Of a DNA stretch of 64,000 nt, positions 16,552-25,210 are shown piece after piece. Below the pieces are notes generated by a model, which had not been told where the DNA came from, did not search any database, and was given only the letters and a program-made list of their open reading frames with translations. Position 1 is the first letter of the stretch. Every line of letters begins with the position of its first letter. The position numbers and the translations under genes were made by a program. This DNA is from Shewanella oneidensis MR-1 (GTDB lineage Bacteria > Pseudomonadota > Gammaproteobacteria > Enterobacterales > Shewanellaceae): assembly GCF_000146165.2 (NCBI RefSeq), contig NC_004347.2:4015029-4079028 (forward strand), in the 5' to 3' direction.

Positions 16552-18587
16552 AGCGTGCAAAATCACCCCGTAAATGGCGCGCCAATCATTGCCACTACCT
16601 CGCCTCGCAGTTGAGTGAAGCATTGATGCTTGCCGCCATTACCGTCGACATGGTGGTGCCATCCTCGATACTGGGCGCAATCACAGGTGAGCAGATTGAG
16701 CCATTTCTACGCCTTAGCCTAGAGGATGCATCACTCAAGCTACCAAGCAAAGACCGTGCACCGCTCAACACGGCAACGGTTAAGCATAATGCGCAGTTTC
16801 TTGGTCAGTTGTTTGGCTTAATGCCACAGATGCAAGCTGTACTTGAGTTCTTGATTGTCATCAATGCCAATGCGGGGCTTCGAGAGTTAACCGAATTACT
16901 GATTGATGATGACTTTGATGTACTTGAACGAATGCTACAGGCTAAGACAACCCTCGATTTAGAGGTCATCCTGTCGCAATTAGCGGTGTTTGAGCGCTAT
17001 CAACTGATTGCTGAAGCGACCTTGGATGCGCCTTACCGATTGCTGTTCCCAAACGTACTGGTATCCATTTTAGTGTCGCAGAAGTTAACGAGCGCGGTCG
17101 ACTTCTTAGCCCCCATGCTCAGCAAAAGCCCCGAGGCACAATTTAGTCTGTCGCAATTTGGGCATGTGAACACTGACTTACTGGCTAACTACCTTGCGGC
17201 CATTACTAAAAAGCCCTCGGTAGGCGTCAATATCCTGCTCTATGGTAAAGCAGGTACAGGTAAAACTGAGTTGGCACGGACATTGGCAAAGACGATTAAG
17301 CGCAATCTACTGGAAGTCCAAAGCCAGCAGTTAATCGGGAGCCAATACCGAAGTGACAGCATCACAAAGGCGACCAGCATACGCCTTGTTCACCTGAGCT
17401 TGTTACAAGGTTTACTGGCTCACAGCAATGACAGCTTGTTATTGGTCGATGAGTGTGAGGCGTTATTCGTGCAAGCCGATGAGCAGTATTCCAAAGAACA
17501 ATTGATGCAGGCGTTAGAGCAAAACCCTGTCCCTGCCATTTGGATTACCAACCATGTTGGCTTGTTAGAACCTAGCTTTATTCGCCGCTTTAAGTTGGTG
17601 ATGGAAGTCCCTGTACCCGATGAACCCTTTGCCTATACCATCAATGAGCACTTACTAACACCGCTTAAGGTGTCACAGGACTATCACCTGCTACTGGCAG
17701 AAAAGCCTAATGTCACCCCCGCAATGGTTGGTAATGCAGCTCATGTGGCAATGACACTCAAGTTCAAAGGTGCCAAAGCGGAAGTCCTTATCGATGAAGT
17801 GATTGATGCCACCCTAGAAGCCTGTGGTGAAGAAGCACCACCGCCAAAGTATCAAGGGGAACTGGCGTTCGATAGCAACATGGTCAACTTCAAAGTCAGT
17901 GATGATGCTGCAAGTGTGACTACCGCAGAAATGCTGGCCTCGATTAACCATGCCGTTAAACAGGCCATGCCGATTAGGGTGATGCTGAGTGGTCCCCCTG
18001 GTACGGGCAAGACGGCATGGGTACATCACTTAGCTGAAACCCATGGCTTTGAGCTGATGCACATCAAATGCTCTGATGTACTCAGTAAGTATGTCGGTGA
18101 CAGCGAGCAGAACATCGCTAGGCTCTTCAGAGACGCGCACAGACAGCAAAAGCTGATGCTCATCGATGAAGTCGACAGCTTGCTCAGCAAACGCGATAGC
18201 GCTCAAGCGCTGCATGAAGTCCAGCTCGTTAACGAACTGATATCTCAGCTTGAGTGCAACACTCTACCTGTGTTCGCAGCAACCAATGCGCTTGCCAGTA
18301 TTGATAGTGCGGTGATGCGCCGCTTTGACTTCAAGTTGGCATGTGACTATTTAACGAGTGACCAACGCCAAGCACTGTATCGACAAGTCCTTGGGATTCA
18401 ACGCCTAAACCATGAAGAAGTATCAACCCTAAACAGCCTAAACCAGTTAACACCCGGCGACTTTGCCATCTTAGCAAGACGCCAACGTTTTGAACCCAAG
18501 CGCGACCACCGCGCAACCGCCCTTGCGCTCCTCACCACCGAGAACAGCCGCAAACAAGGGCAACCCCGTATCGGATTTATCCGCTAA
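16545..18587 (+). CDS. tandem-AAA+ ATPase coupled to the recombinase
   Basis: A 680-residue protein with two AAA+ modules. Residues 1-225 are a helical N-terminal region without recognised motifs. The first module has Walker A GKAGTGKTE (about 234) and Walker B LLLVDECEAL (about 305). The second has Walker A GPPGTGKTA (about 487), YVGDSEQNI pore-region motif, Walker B LMLIDEVDSL and sensor AATNA, followed by the arginine finger RRFD. Members are CDC48/FtsH-like in their ATPase cores (COG0464). The gene overlaps the recombinase gene and is 22 bases upstream of the DUF6641 gene, forming an operon. It may remodel the recombinase complex or act in element defence; this is inference. Confidence 0.85.
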   Translation: MLKRAKSPRKWRANHCHYLASQLSEALMLAAITVDMVVPSSILGAITGEQIEPFLRLSLEDASLKLPSKDRAPLNTATVKHNAQFLGQLFGLMPQMQAVLEFLIVINANAGLRELTELLIDDDFDVLERMLQAKTTLDLEVILSQLAVFERYQLIAEATLDAPYRLLFPNVLVSILVSQKLTSAVDFLAPMLSKSPEAQFSLSQFGHVNTDLLANYLAAITKKPSVGVNILLYGKAGTGKTELARTLAKTIKRNLLEVQSQQLIGSQYRSDSITKATSIRLVHLSLLQGLLAHSNDSLLLVDECEALFVQADEQYSKEQLMQALEQNPVPAIWITNHVGLLEPSFIRRFKLVMEVPVPDEPFAYTINEHLLTPLKVSQDYHLLLAEKPNVTPAMVGNAAHVAMTLKFKGAKAEVLIDEVIDATLEACGEEAPPPKYQGELAFDSNMVNFKVSDDAASVTTAEMLASINHAVKQAMPIRVMLSGPPGTGKTAWVHHLAETHGFELMHIKCSDVLSKYVGDSEQNIARLFRDAHRQQKLMLIDEVDSLLSKRDSAQALHEVQLVNELISQLECNTLPVFAATNALASIDSAVMRRFDFKLACDYLTSDQRQALYRQVLGIQRLNHEEVSTLNSLNQLTPGDFAILARRQRFEPKRDHRATALALLTTENSRKQGQPRIGFIR

Positions 18588-18609
18588 CACCCACTAAAGG
18601 AAACACACC

Positions 18610-19077
18610 ATGACCACAGTATTGAGTTCTCTCAAGGTAATCGCTCGCCCTGAAATTGCCCCTAAGCCACCCGTGCTAGGCAAACGGATGAAGCTACTCG
18701 ACAAGCTAGACCAGCAATTGTCTCTAGCCGAATGCATGATTGAAGGCCGTGAATTTGAAGCCTACAAAGAGCGTTCAGTTAAAGACCCAGAGACAGGTGA
18801 GCGCAAGAAAATTCGCCGCCGTTACATCGTCCGACCTTGGTTCTATGACAGCAACGAGCACTATTACTTTGAAGTGCGGATTAGTAATAAACCCATCGAA
18901 TTGGAAAAAGGCTGCCCTGCTATTGATGTGGGTGAAAAGGCCAACTTGCCAGCGGTGATTAAGGTGGTGATTAATGCCGTGGAGAAAGGCGAGTTAGACG
19001 AGCAGTTACTCGCCCCCGTCCCCAAGATAGGCAAGAAGGCCAGCACCGATAAAGCCAGCTCGAAAGCCAGTAAGTGA
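18610..19077 (+). CDS. DUF6641-like small basic protein
   Basis: A 155-residue protein with conserved-looking start LSSLKVIARPE..PPVLGKRMKLLDKLDQQLSLAE, a middle YIVRPWFYDSNEHYYFEVRISNKPIEL, and a lysine/serine tail (KKASTDKASSKASK). From memory this pattern corresponds to DUF6641, a family of mobile-element proteins of unknown function. It begins 22 bases after the AAA+ gene with AAAGGA as ribosome binding site, so it is the third gene of the recombinase operon. No catalytic motif is visible. A nucleic-acid-binding role is possible given its charge, but not shown. Confidence 0.6.
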   Translation: MTTVLSSLKVIARPEIAPKPPVLGKRMKLLDKLDQQLSLAECMIEGREFEAYKERSVKDPETGERKKIRRRYIVRPWFYDSNEHYYFEVRISNKPIELEKGCPAIDVGEKANLPAVIKVVINAVEKGELDEQLLAPVPKIGKKASTDKASSKASK

Positions 19078-19110
19078 CAACTCACATCACCCACATTCCA
19101 TACCAACAAC

Positions 19111-19136
19111 AGGGGGACATGATGCCCCCTTTGTTT
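19111..19136 (+). terminator. terminator of the recombinase-AAA-DUF6641 operon
   Basis: AGGGGG (19111-19116) and CCCCCT (19125-19130) form a stem with an 8-base loop, followed by TTGTTTT. Confidence 0.7.
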
Positions 19137-19158
19137 TGCCACTTTTAAGGGTTAAATA

Positions 19159-19563
19159 ATGAAAACCATGAATACCGACCTACCGTTACCCGTGTCACCA
19201 GTCTTTGCCCAAGCACTGGCAGAGCTGGTGAAAAATATTGATAGCAAGGCTGTCACCATTAACTTTCGCAACCCTGATTACAGTCCACAAACGGGCGGCT
19301 TTCATCCCGTGGAAATCAGGCTAGAGAAAGGTGATGACCAGTGGCAGTTATGTTACATCACCGACTTTTGCTATGTCGGCTATCAGGGACAATGGGAATT
19401 AGTGAAAGAGCTGGACTTTGATTTTAGCTGCGGCGTGTTTCAGTCCATTAGTGGCTTGTTAGTCATTGAATCGGCAGCTGAGCTTTATCCCATTTGGGAG
19501 CAAAACTTCTTCTGTTACTGGCAGGAAATGGACGTTTTTAATGTCAGCATTTCGACGGACTAA
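19159..19563 (+). CDS. DUF2787 family protein
   Basis: A 134-residue soluble protein resembling DUF2787, a family common in Vibrio and Shewanella mobile islands: ITINFR-type strand (VTINFRNPDYS), HPVEIRLEK, CYITDFCYVG, ELVKELDFDFSCGVF, AAELYPIWEQNFFCYW. No function is established. It has its own terminator upstream, so it is probably a separate transcription unit. It supports the accessory nature of this segment. Confidence 0.7.
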   Translation: MKTMNTDLPLPVSPVFAQALAELVKNIDSKAVTINFRNPDYSPQTGGFHPVEIRLEKGDDQWQLCYITDFCYVGYQGQWELVKELDFDFSCGVFQSISGLLVIESAAELYPIWEQNFFCYWQEMDVFNVSISTD

Positions 19564-19693
19564 CCCTCAAAACACTCAAAAATGTGGCATCGGCACATAT
19601 CAAATCAGATAAAGTCGACTAGACTGAGGCACGAGCAGGAAATGGTTTCCTCGCTTGCGCTATGCAATACCTTAAAGAAGAAGGAGCAACCCC

Positions 19694-20026
19694 ATGTCAG
19701 GATGGTATGAATTAAGCAAAAGTAGTAACGATCAATTTAAGTTTGTGCTTAAGGCTGGTAACGGAGAAGTCATCCTCACCAGCGAACTCTACACGGGTAA
19801 GAGTGGTGCCATGAATGGTATCGAATCCGTTCAAACCAACTCCCCTATCGAAGCCCGATATGCCAAAGAAGTGGCGAAAAACGATAAGCCGTACTTCAAC
19901 CTAAAAGCCGCGAACCATCAGATCATTGGCACCAGCCAAATGTATTCGAGTACCGCAGCAAGGGACAACGGGATCAAGTCGGTAATGGAGAATGGCAAAA
20001 CCACGACGATTAAAGATCTAACCTAG
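19694..20026 (+). CDS. YegP-like protein with two DUF1508 repeats
   Basis: A 110-residue protein made of two tandem DUF1508 units, about residues 8-55 and 60-107, each with the pattern F-x-F-x-L-K-A-x-N-x-x-(V/I)-I-x-(T/S)-S-(E/Q)-x-Y and a glycine-isoleucine helix (AMNGIESV, ARDNGIKSV). The family is widespread; its role is unknown. AAGAAGGAGC precedes the ATG. It is the last protein gene before tRNA-Leu and could be island cargo or chromosomal. Confidence 0.85.
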   Translation: MSGWYELSKSSNDQFKFVLKAGNGEVILTSELYTGKSGAMNGIESVQTNSPIEARYAKEVAKNDKPYFNLKAANHQIIGTSQMYSSTAARDNGIKSVMENGKTTTIKDLT

Positions 20027-20125
20027 ATCCGTGTGTACAGAGTGGTGGATCTTGAAGGAGAAAGCGTACCAACAAAAAGCTGGACTTAAAGCGGTAAGTA
20101 TCTAACAATGTTGAATTTTAGATAC

Positions 20126-20147
20126 AAAAAAACCGACTTAATGTCGG
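20126..20147 (-). terminator. terminator of tRNA-Leu
   Basis: On the minus strand CCGAC-ATTAA-GTCGG is followed by seven Ts, ten bases past the tRNA 3' end. Confidence 0.8.
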
Positions 20148-20156
20148 CTATATGTA

Positions 20157-20243
20157 TGGTACCAGAGGACGGACTCGAACCGTCACGCTTTTAAGGGCGG
20201 TGGATTTTGAATCCACTGTGTCTACCGATTTCACCACTCTGGC
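20157..20243 (-). tRNA. tRNA-Leu (anticodon CAA)
   Basis: An 87-base type II tRNA on the minus strand. The acceptor arms GCCAGAG and CTCTGGT pair (one G-T), the D-arm TGGTGAAATCGGTAGACACA is present, and the anticodon stem GTGGA/TCCAC encloses TTCAAAA, anticodon CAA at 20207-20209, decoding UUG. The variable arm is long as expected for Leu, the T-loop is GTTCGAGTC, and CCA is encoded. It forms the right border of the accessory region, a usual target of tyrosine recombinases. Confidence 0.95.
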
Positions 20244-20296
20244 ACAACTTTGGAACTTCAGAAACTTTGCAAATCTTTACATCGTCAATGATTGTT

Positions 20297-20325
20297 AATT
20301 TACTAGAATTAACATTCTTAATCAA
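20297..20325 (-). promoter_or_regulatory. candidate promoter of tRNA-Leu
   Basis: On the minus strand TTGATT (-35, 20320-20325) and TAAATT (-10, 20297-20302) are spaced by 17 bases. Transcription would start near 20290, about 45 bases before the mature tRNA 5' end. Confidence 0.4.
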
Positions 20326-20332
20326 CAGCTTA

Positions 20333-20376
20333 GTGAATTTTGAATCCGCTGTGTCTACCGATTTCACCACTCTGGC
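20333..20376 (-). pseudogene. fossil 5' half of tRNA-Leu(CAA)
   Basis: These 44 bases match the 5' half of the intact tRNA (20200-20243), from acceptor strand to the end of the anticodon stem, with 42 identities. The match stops abruptly at the anticodon stem; no T-arm or 3' acceptor follows. One of the two changes breaks an anticodon-stem pair. It is probably a relic of duplication or of a recombinase crossover in the anticodon loop. Confidence 0.8.
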
Positions 20377-20567
20377 ATTATTAGATTTTAGAGCTAACAA
20401 AAACAACCAGCTGGCTCTAAGTGGTGGGAATTATACCTTTGCCGAAGACAATGGCAAGCCCTTTTCAAAGGCTTGTAGACAAATTAGATTTAACCGCTCA
20501 AAAATCCGTCTTCTAGTCACATGTCCTCTGCGAGGATGCACCATAGTCATAATAACGGCAGCTAAAT

Positions 20568-22157
20568 CTACTCTGCACCATGGGCAAGTAAAAATTGGGC
20601 ATATTCCTTATCACTTTTTTGAATATGGTTCACTAACCAAGATTTTAAGAATGCCATTAACTCATCGGCCACATCTTCACCTCTGGCAACCCGCTTTTGA
20701 AAATCAAGAACTTGACCAACTAGTTGAGCATGCTTTTCTTTATGTCCATTGGTTTGTGGATAACCAAAACGAGCAAAAAGCTCTTCTTCATAGGAAAAAT
20801 GATTCGCGGTGTAATCCACCAGTCCTTGAACGATTCGTTTGATCGCCTCAAGGCCATAGGCTTCGCTTAAGGTACGGTGCAATTCGTTAACTAAGGAAAC
20901 TAAACGTTGATGCTGACGGTTAATCTCAGACATTCCAATATCAAGCTCTGGCCCCCATTTCACAAACAATTTGTTTTGGGCTTGGCTAGAGGTAAACAGC
21001 TGTTTATCCACATGGAAACGATGCAGCAGCGAGCCAATCTCCTGAGACATATTGTAAACCTTGAGACTGGATAAATTGGTCAGATTCGTATGATGAGCAT
21101 TCTTCAATGCCAGTTCGGCCATCGCGCTGATGTTTTTGTTAATTTCCTCAGCAACGGCATGTTGTTCTTCCGATGCGGTGGCGATCTGATGGGACATATC
21201 CGTAATGCTTTCAACGTGAGTGACAATTTCACCCAGAGATTTATGGGCTTGCTCTACCATCAAGGCGGTTTCGTCGGCGATAGTGACGTTTTTTAACATC
21301 ACCTCCACCCCTTGTTGGGCGCCCTTTTGCAATGCCGTTATCTGCTGTTGAATTTCGGCGGTTGCTTCTGAGGTGCGTTTTGCCAAATTTCGGACTTCAT
21401 CAGCAACGACAGCAAATCCACGACCATGCTCACCCGCTCTGGCGCTCTCAATCGCCGCATTGAGCGCGAGCAGGTTAGTTTGCTCTGCCACTTGGGAAAT
21501 GGTTTCAATAATGCTGCTAATACTATTAGTATCAGCGGCAAGATGCTCAATAACCGACTTTGTTTGATGGATTTGTGTGGTCATATCGTTAATTTTATTT
21601 ACGATATGACCCATTATTTTATCGCCATGCTTCGCAGAATTTTGAGCAATATCGGCGGCTTGCGCGGTACTTGCGGCATTTTGCGAGACTTCTTGTACTG
21701 TTGAAACCATCTGCGTCATCGCCGTTGCAGCAAGCTCAGTCTGGCGTTCCTGCTCAAGTACGCCTTGTTTGGCCTGCTCACTGATCGTTTTAATATCCGT
21801 CGCGACTTTCTTCATCCATTCACTGGTATCGATTAAGGATAAAATCGTACGGCTTACATCTTCGCCCATACGATTAATGCTATGTACGACGCTGTTAAAG
21901 ACGCCTGCATCTTTTTCGTCAAGCTGATAACTCAAATCACCCTCGCCTAAGTGATGGGCGGCACGTTCGAGTTGTCTCAAATGACGGATCAGTTTATTAA
22001 TGTTAAAAATAAGAATGACTGCTAGCGCAATTAAGCACAGCGTTGCAAGCAAGTATCCGCTGGTGACTAAACTGTAGAGTGGATATAAAAGTAACAGCAT
22101 GGGGGCAAAGATAATACCATTTCCCATTGTGCCCTTTTTGACAGTAGTGCTGGCCAT
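20568..22157 (-). CDS. chemoreceptor with C-terminal bacteriohaemerythrin domain
   Basis: A 529-residue methyl-accepting chemotaxis protein. Two hydrophobic segments lie close together at residues 10-55 (almost no periplasmic sensor), followed by a HAMP-like segment, methylation helices, and the signalling hairpin [32 protein letters not shown]. The last about 130 residues form a haemerythrin domain with its di-iron ligands visible: NRQH, HFSYEE, HKEKH, VNHI and SDKEY. It likely senses oxygen or NO in the cytoplasm and steers swimming. The start at 22157 has GAAGGAG; the frame extended to 22172 starts inside that site. It is the first chromosomal gene right of the tRNA. Confidence 0.93.
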   Translation of the reverse strand: MASTTVKKGTMGNGIIFAPMLLLLYPLYSLVTSGYLLATLCLIALAVILIFNINKLIRHLRQLERAAHHLGEGDLSYQLDEKDAGVFNSVVHSINRMGEDVSRTILSLIDTSEWMKKVATDIKTISEQAKQGVLEQERQTELAATAMTQMVSTVQEVSQNAASTAQAADIAQNSAKHGDKIMGHIVNKINDMTTQIHQTKSVIEHLAADTNSISSIIETISQVAEQTNLLALNAAIESARAGEHGRGFAVVADEVRNLAKRTSEATAEIQQQITALQKGAQQGVEVMLKNVTIADETALMVEQAHKSLGEIVTHVESITDMSHQIATASEEQHAVAEEINKNISAMAELALKNAHHTNLTNLSSLKVYNMSQEIGSLLHRFHVDKQLFTSSQAQNKLFVKWGPELDIGMSEINRQHQRLVSLVNELHRTLSEAYGLEAIKRIVQGLVDYTANHFSYEEELFARFGYPQTNGHKEKHAQLVGQVLDFQKRVARGEDVADELMAFLKSWLVNHIQKSDKEYAQFLLAHGAE

Positions 22158-22471
22158 TTTTGGCTCCTTCAAAAATGCAGTCTAACTTTAATGGATGCGA
22201 AACAGATTAGTTAATACTTAACTCTTCGTATCATTTAATGATTTTTCATGATGCTCCCCTTAAGCCTAGTCTCTAATTAAGTAAGAAACAAAGCCCAAAG
22301 GATTGAGTTTGGTAATATTTTATTAAGCGCTAAATTTGAACCAGATCACATGGTTAATCTCTGGTTACAAGATTGTTTTTGGATGTCGAATTTTTATTGA
22401 TCAGGATCAGTATTTGCAAACGCCAAGGGCGCTAGTGTAAGGAGGACTTCACAAGAAAGAGGATTTCAATC
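22158..22471. promoter_or_regulatory. regulatory spacer upstream of the DUF3149 gene
   Basis: Intergenic, 314 bases. Two sites stand out: a Crp-like TTTGA-N6-TCACA at 22335-22350 (one mismatch to TGTGA-N6-TCACA) and an FNR/EtrA-like TTGAT-N4-ATCAG at 22397-22410 (9 of 10 consensus positions), the latter 62 bases before the start codon. Both suggest anaerobic or carbon control. Confidence 0.55.
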
Positions 22472-22603
22472 ATGGCATTCTGGTTAGATTTAATGTTCGG
22501 TAACCCAATTGGTTTACTTTCAATGATCGTTATCTTTAGCACTATAGGGATAATTTCTTATATCACTTGGTTGTTCATCATGAAGTCAGCGCCACAATCG
22601 TAG
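22472..22603 (+). CDS. DUF3149 small membrane protein
   Basis: A 43-residue single-pass membrane protein: MAFWLDLMFGNPIGLLSMIV then a hydrophobic helix and FIMKSAPQS. This matches the DUF3149 family (xFWxDLxxxNPxGLLSLxVI). AAGAGGA precedes the ATG. Function unknown; small proteins of this type often accompany respiratory complexes. A strong terminator follows, so the gene is monocistronic. Control by Crp/FNR-type factors is suggested by sites upstream. It is too short for standard frame searches. Confidence 0.8.
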   Translation: MAFWLDLMFGNPIGLLSMIVIFSTIGIISYITWLFIMKSAPQS

Positions 22604-22660
22604 TTTTTGCTTCCAAATTGTTATTCTGTTCATTGTACTTTGTAAAAATTGCACGTTGTT

Positions 22661-22688
22661 ATGGGGGTTCCAATAACCCCCATTTTTT
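22661..22688 (+). terminator. terminator after the DUF3149 gene
   Basis: ATGGGGGTT (22661-22669) pairs with AACCCCCAT (22675-22683) with a 5-base loop, followed by six Ts. Confidence 0.8.
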
Positions 22689-22723
22689 ATGCTTGTAATT
22701 TAATGTTTATCCCAACACCAAAC

Positions 22724-23335
22724 TTAAGCAGCATGTTTACGGTTTTGTACTAAGCCATTAAGGAACTGCGGGCGCGCTTTAATAAGATGCTGCATTTCCT
22801 CCTGACTTGGCTCCCCAGCAGGTAAACGTAAAACACCGCGATTTAAGTACATACGCGCTTTCATCGAAATCTTATAATCCGCCGTAGGTCCTTGGATGGC
22901 ATAATGACGTTCATTGCCTAGACATTCTAGAATACAGGCATTAAGCAAACTTTTTACCGCAGGTTCATTTTGCGGCAATGTCAAAATGGTGGCGCCCTGT
23001 AAAAAGAACTCTCGCAATAACGCCCGTTCGGCACGATCCAGTAGATTAACCTTAGCCTCAATGGTCTCGATGATGCGCTTGTCACTTAAATAACGGATCG
23101 ATTCATCTAACCCCAAGTTCAATAATTGAGTTAAAAAATAAGCGATTGAAATAATAAGACCCAGCCCGACAAAATGCGCATGTTCGGGGACAAACTTATC
23201 AAGCGCAAGCATAGCAAGGATGTTTGATGGAATCGCCAATAAAACGCCGCAGCTCACCATTAGCCACAACATCACCCGAAACATCATCTTCTTAGGGCTA
23301 AACAACTTCACTGAATCGAATTTGAATTTAATCAT
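22724..23335 (-). CDS. superinfection exclusion protein B (SieB)-like membrane protein
   Basis: A 203-residue protein beginning KLFSPKKMMFRVMLWLMVSCGVLLAIPSNI, then a second hydrophobic helix (residues about 55-72) and a cytoplasmic alpha/beta part (RALLREFFLQGATILTLPQNEPAVKSLL). This matches the SieB family (PF14163), named for a P22/lambda protein that aborts infection by other phages. Chromosomal members outside prophages are frequent and their role is not established. No phage genes are adjacent, so a housekeeping or anti-phage role are both open. The gene is probably monocistronic. Confidence 0.7.
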   Translation of the reverse strand: MIKFKFDSVKLFSPKKMMFRVMLWLMVSCGVLLAIPSNILAMLALDKFVPEHAHFVGLGLIISIAYFLTQLLNLGLDESIRYLSDKRIIETIEAKVNLLDRAERALLREFFLQGATILTLPQNEPAVKSLLNACILECLGNERHYAIQGPTADYKISMKARMYLNRGVLRLPAGEPSQEEMQHLIKARPQFLNGLVQNRKHAA

Positions 23336-23504
23336 AGTGTTATCCCAGCGACAAAAAATTGAACTTAGCCAGCATTAAGCAAGTTTGATGCCATCGTTTT
23401 CTTCAATATTGAGGGATTTTTCACAGGGATAATATGCGAAATTACTTGGGCTTGAGTCTATGCTTATAAGCATCCAACTCGCTATCAAATAAAGATTATT
23501 TAAG

Positions 23505-25136
23505 ATGCTGACCTTCTTTAGTCAATTTATAAAAAGTCCGATTGGCAGGCATCTCACCTTGTCGATTGTGCTATTCAGCTCCTTAATCACGCTAATAACC
23601 ACAGCCTACCAACTGATTAACGATTATCGTGGCGATGTGAGCCGGATTGATAGAGTGTTTTCTAACATAGAGAAAGCCAACCTTGATGTATTGGCCGCAA
23701 GTATTTGGGTAATTGATGAAAGACTGATTAACACTCAACTGAACGGACTTATCCAACTGCCTGATATCAATTATATTTCAATAAAAGATGATAGTGGCCA
23801 GTCGTGGAATGCAGGTAACTCAAAACCAACTCATACTTTAAATAAAATCTTTCCTCTGGTGTATAAATCGCCTACCGATAACATCAATGTTGGCACCTTA
23901 GAAGTTCAAGTGGATATGGATGCCATTTACCAACGCCTTTACGATAAAGCCATACTCATTCTACTTTCCAATGGTATCAAAACCTTCTTAGTGGCTGGAT
24001 TTATTCTATTTTTAGTTTGGTACAACATCACGAAACATCTCGATAAACTCAGTAATTACTGCAAACGGATTAACTTAGACGCTGACTTCGAGCCGCTTCA
24101 ATTTGAGCGTAAAGAAAAAGCCGATGAATTCAAACAAGTTGCTGATGCGATTAACAGCATGCAAGGGCAACTTCGTAACTCATTCGAGGCGCTTAAAAGT
24201 TCTAAAGCGGAGTTACAGACGGCGTTAGAGGATAGAGAGCGTTTACTGAAACTCGAACGCAGTTATAAGGAAGAACTCGCAAGACAAGTTAAAGAAAGAA
24301 CGCAGGAATTAGAGCAATCTTTAGCAGCCTTGAAGCGTGCGCAGCAGGTGTTAGTCGAGCAGGAAAAAATGGCGGCGTTAGGTGGGTTAGTGTCTGGTGT
24401 CGCACATGAAATCAATACCCCAATTGGCATTTGTTTAACCGCCGCCAGCGCACAATTAAGTCATATAGAAGAGCTGATTGAGCTTATCCACAGCGAGCAA
24501 GCAACGCTTGACGAAATCAATGCGATTTTGGATGAGTATCAACAAAGCTGTGAACTTATCGTCCGTAATATCACTAAAGCCAGCAGTTTGATTCAAAAAT
24601 TCAAAACGATTGCTATCGATCGCAGTCACGAAGAACATCAGTGTATCAATCTGCAGACCCAGCTTAAACAGATTGTAGAGTCTAGCTTGCTCATGCATCC
24701 AACACTCAAAGCACAGACGCAACTGCACGTTGACCCTAGCTTAAACATTCAAACTAATGCGAGCCTATTAAACCAAATCGTCAGTAATATATTGTCCAAC
24801 GCTTATACGCATGCGTTTCAAGATAGGGAAGATAATCAGATACTGATCAGCACCAATATTGAGCAAGAGGTTGTAAATATCAGCATTCAGAATAATGGTA
24901 TCGCAATTCCACCAGAGATTGCTGAACATATGTTTGAACCATTCTTTACCACCAACAGAAGTAAAGGAGGCACAGGATTAGGCTTATCCGCCGCCTTTAA
25001 TGCGGCAACCCTGTTAAAAGGCACGATGAGCTATCAAGCAGACTCCCAATTGGGTGGTGCTCAGTTTAACGTCCGTATCCCCCTAAATCGATGCGATTTA
25101 CCAAAGATTGGCACACACCACGACTTTACTAATTGA
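23505..25136 (+). CDS. membrane sensor histidine kinase
   Basis: A 543-residue orphan histidine kinase. Transmembrane segments lie at about residues 15-35 and 150-172, enclosing a periplasmic sensor of about 110 residues. A HAMP-like linker and a long coiled coil (residues 225-280, KSKAELQTALEDRERLLKLER..) follow. The phospho-acceptor motif is GLVSGVAHEINTPIG (His about 302), and the ATPase has N-box NQIVSNILSNAYTHAF and G-boxes ending GGTGLGLSAAFN. No response regulator lies next to it, so its partner is elsewhere. The signal sensed is unknown. Confidence 0.9.
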   Translation: MLTFFSQFIKSPIGRHLTLSIVLFSSLITLITTAYQLINDYRGDVSRIDRVFSNIEKANLDVLAASIWVIDERLINTQLNGLIQLPDINYISIKDDSGQSWNAGNSKPTHTLNKIFPLVYKSPTDNINVGTLEVQVDMDAIYQRLYDKAILILLSNGIKTFLVAGFILFLVWYNITKHLDKLSNYCKRINLDADFEPLQFERKEKADEFKQVADAINSMQGQLRNSFEALKSSKAELQTALEDRERLLKLERSYKEELARQVKERTQELEQSLAALKRAQQVLVEQEKMAALGGLVSGVAHEINTPIGICLTAASAQLSHIEELIELIHSEQATLDEINAILDEYQQSCELIVRNITKASSLIQKFKTIAIDRSHEEHQCINLQTQLKQIVESSLLMHPTLKAQTQLHVDPSLNIQTNASLLNQIVSNILSNAYTHAFQDREDNQILISTNIEQEVVNISIQNNGIAIPPEIAEHMFEPFFTTNRSKGGTGLGLSAAFNAATLLKGTMSYQADSQLGGAQFNVRIPLNRCDLPKIGTHHDFTN

Positions 25137-25158
25137 GGTGCAACTGAGCCTAAAACAA

Positions 25159-25184
25159 CAATCCACAGCATTGGCTGTGGATTG
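25159..25184. terminator. shared hairpin between convergent kinase and tcdA genes
   Basis: An 11-bp perfect stem (25159-25169 with 25174-25184, CAATCCACAGC/GCTGTGGATTG) with a 4-base loop lies in the 75-base gap between two convergent genes. T-runs are poor on both sides. Confidence 0.6.
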
Positions 25185-25210
25185 GGTATTTAAACGCTAA
25201 AAAACTCGGG

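Noticed and set aside
20333..20376. A second functional tRNA-Leu
   Set aside because: Only the 5' half exists; there is no T-arm or 3' acceptor strand.
20191..20406. 71-residue protein covering the tRNA-Leu region
   Set aside because: It is a chance frame through tRNA-Leu and its fossil copy.
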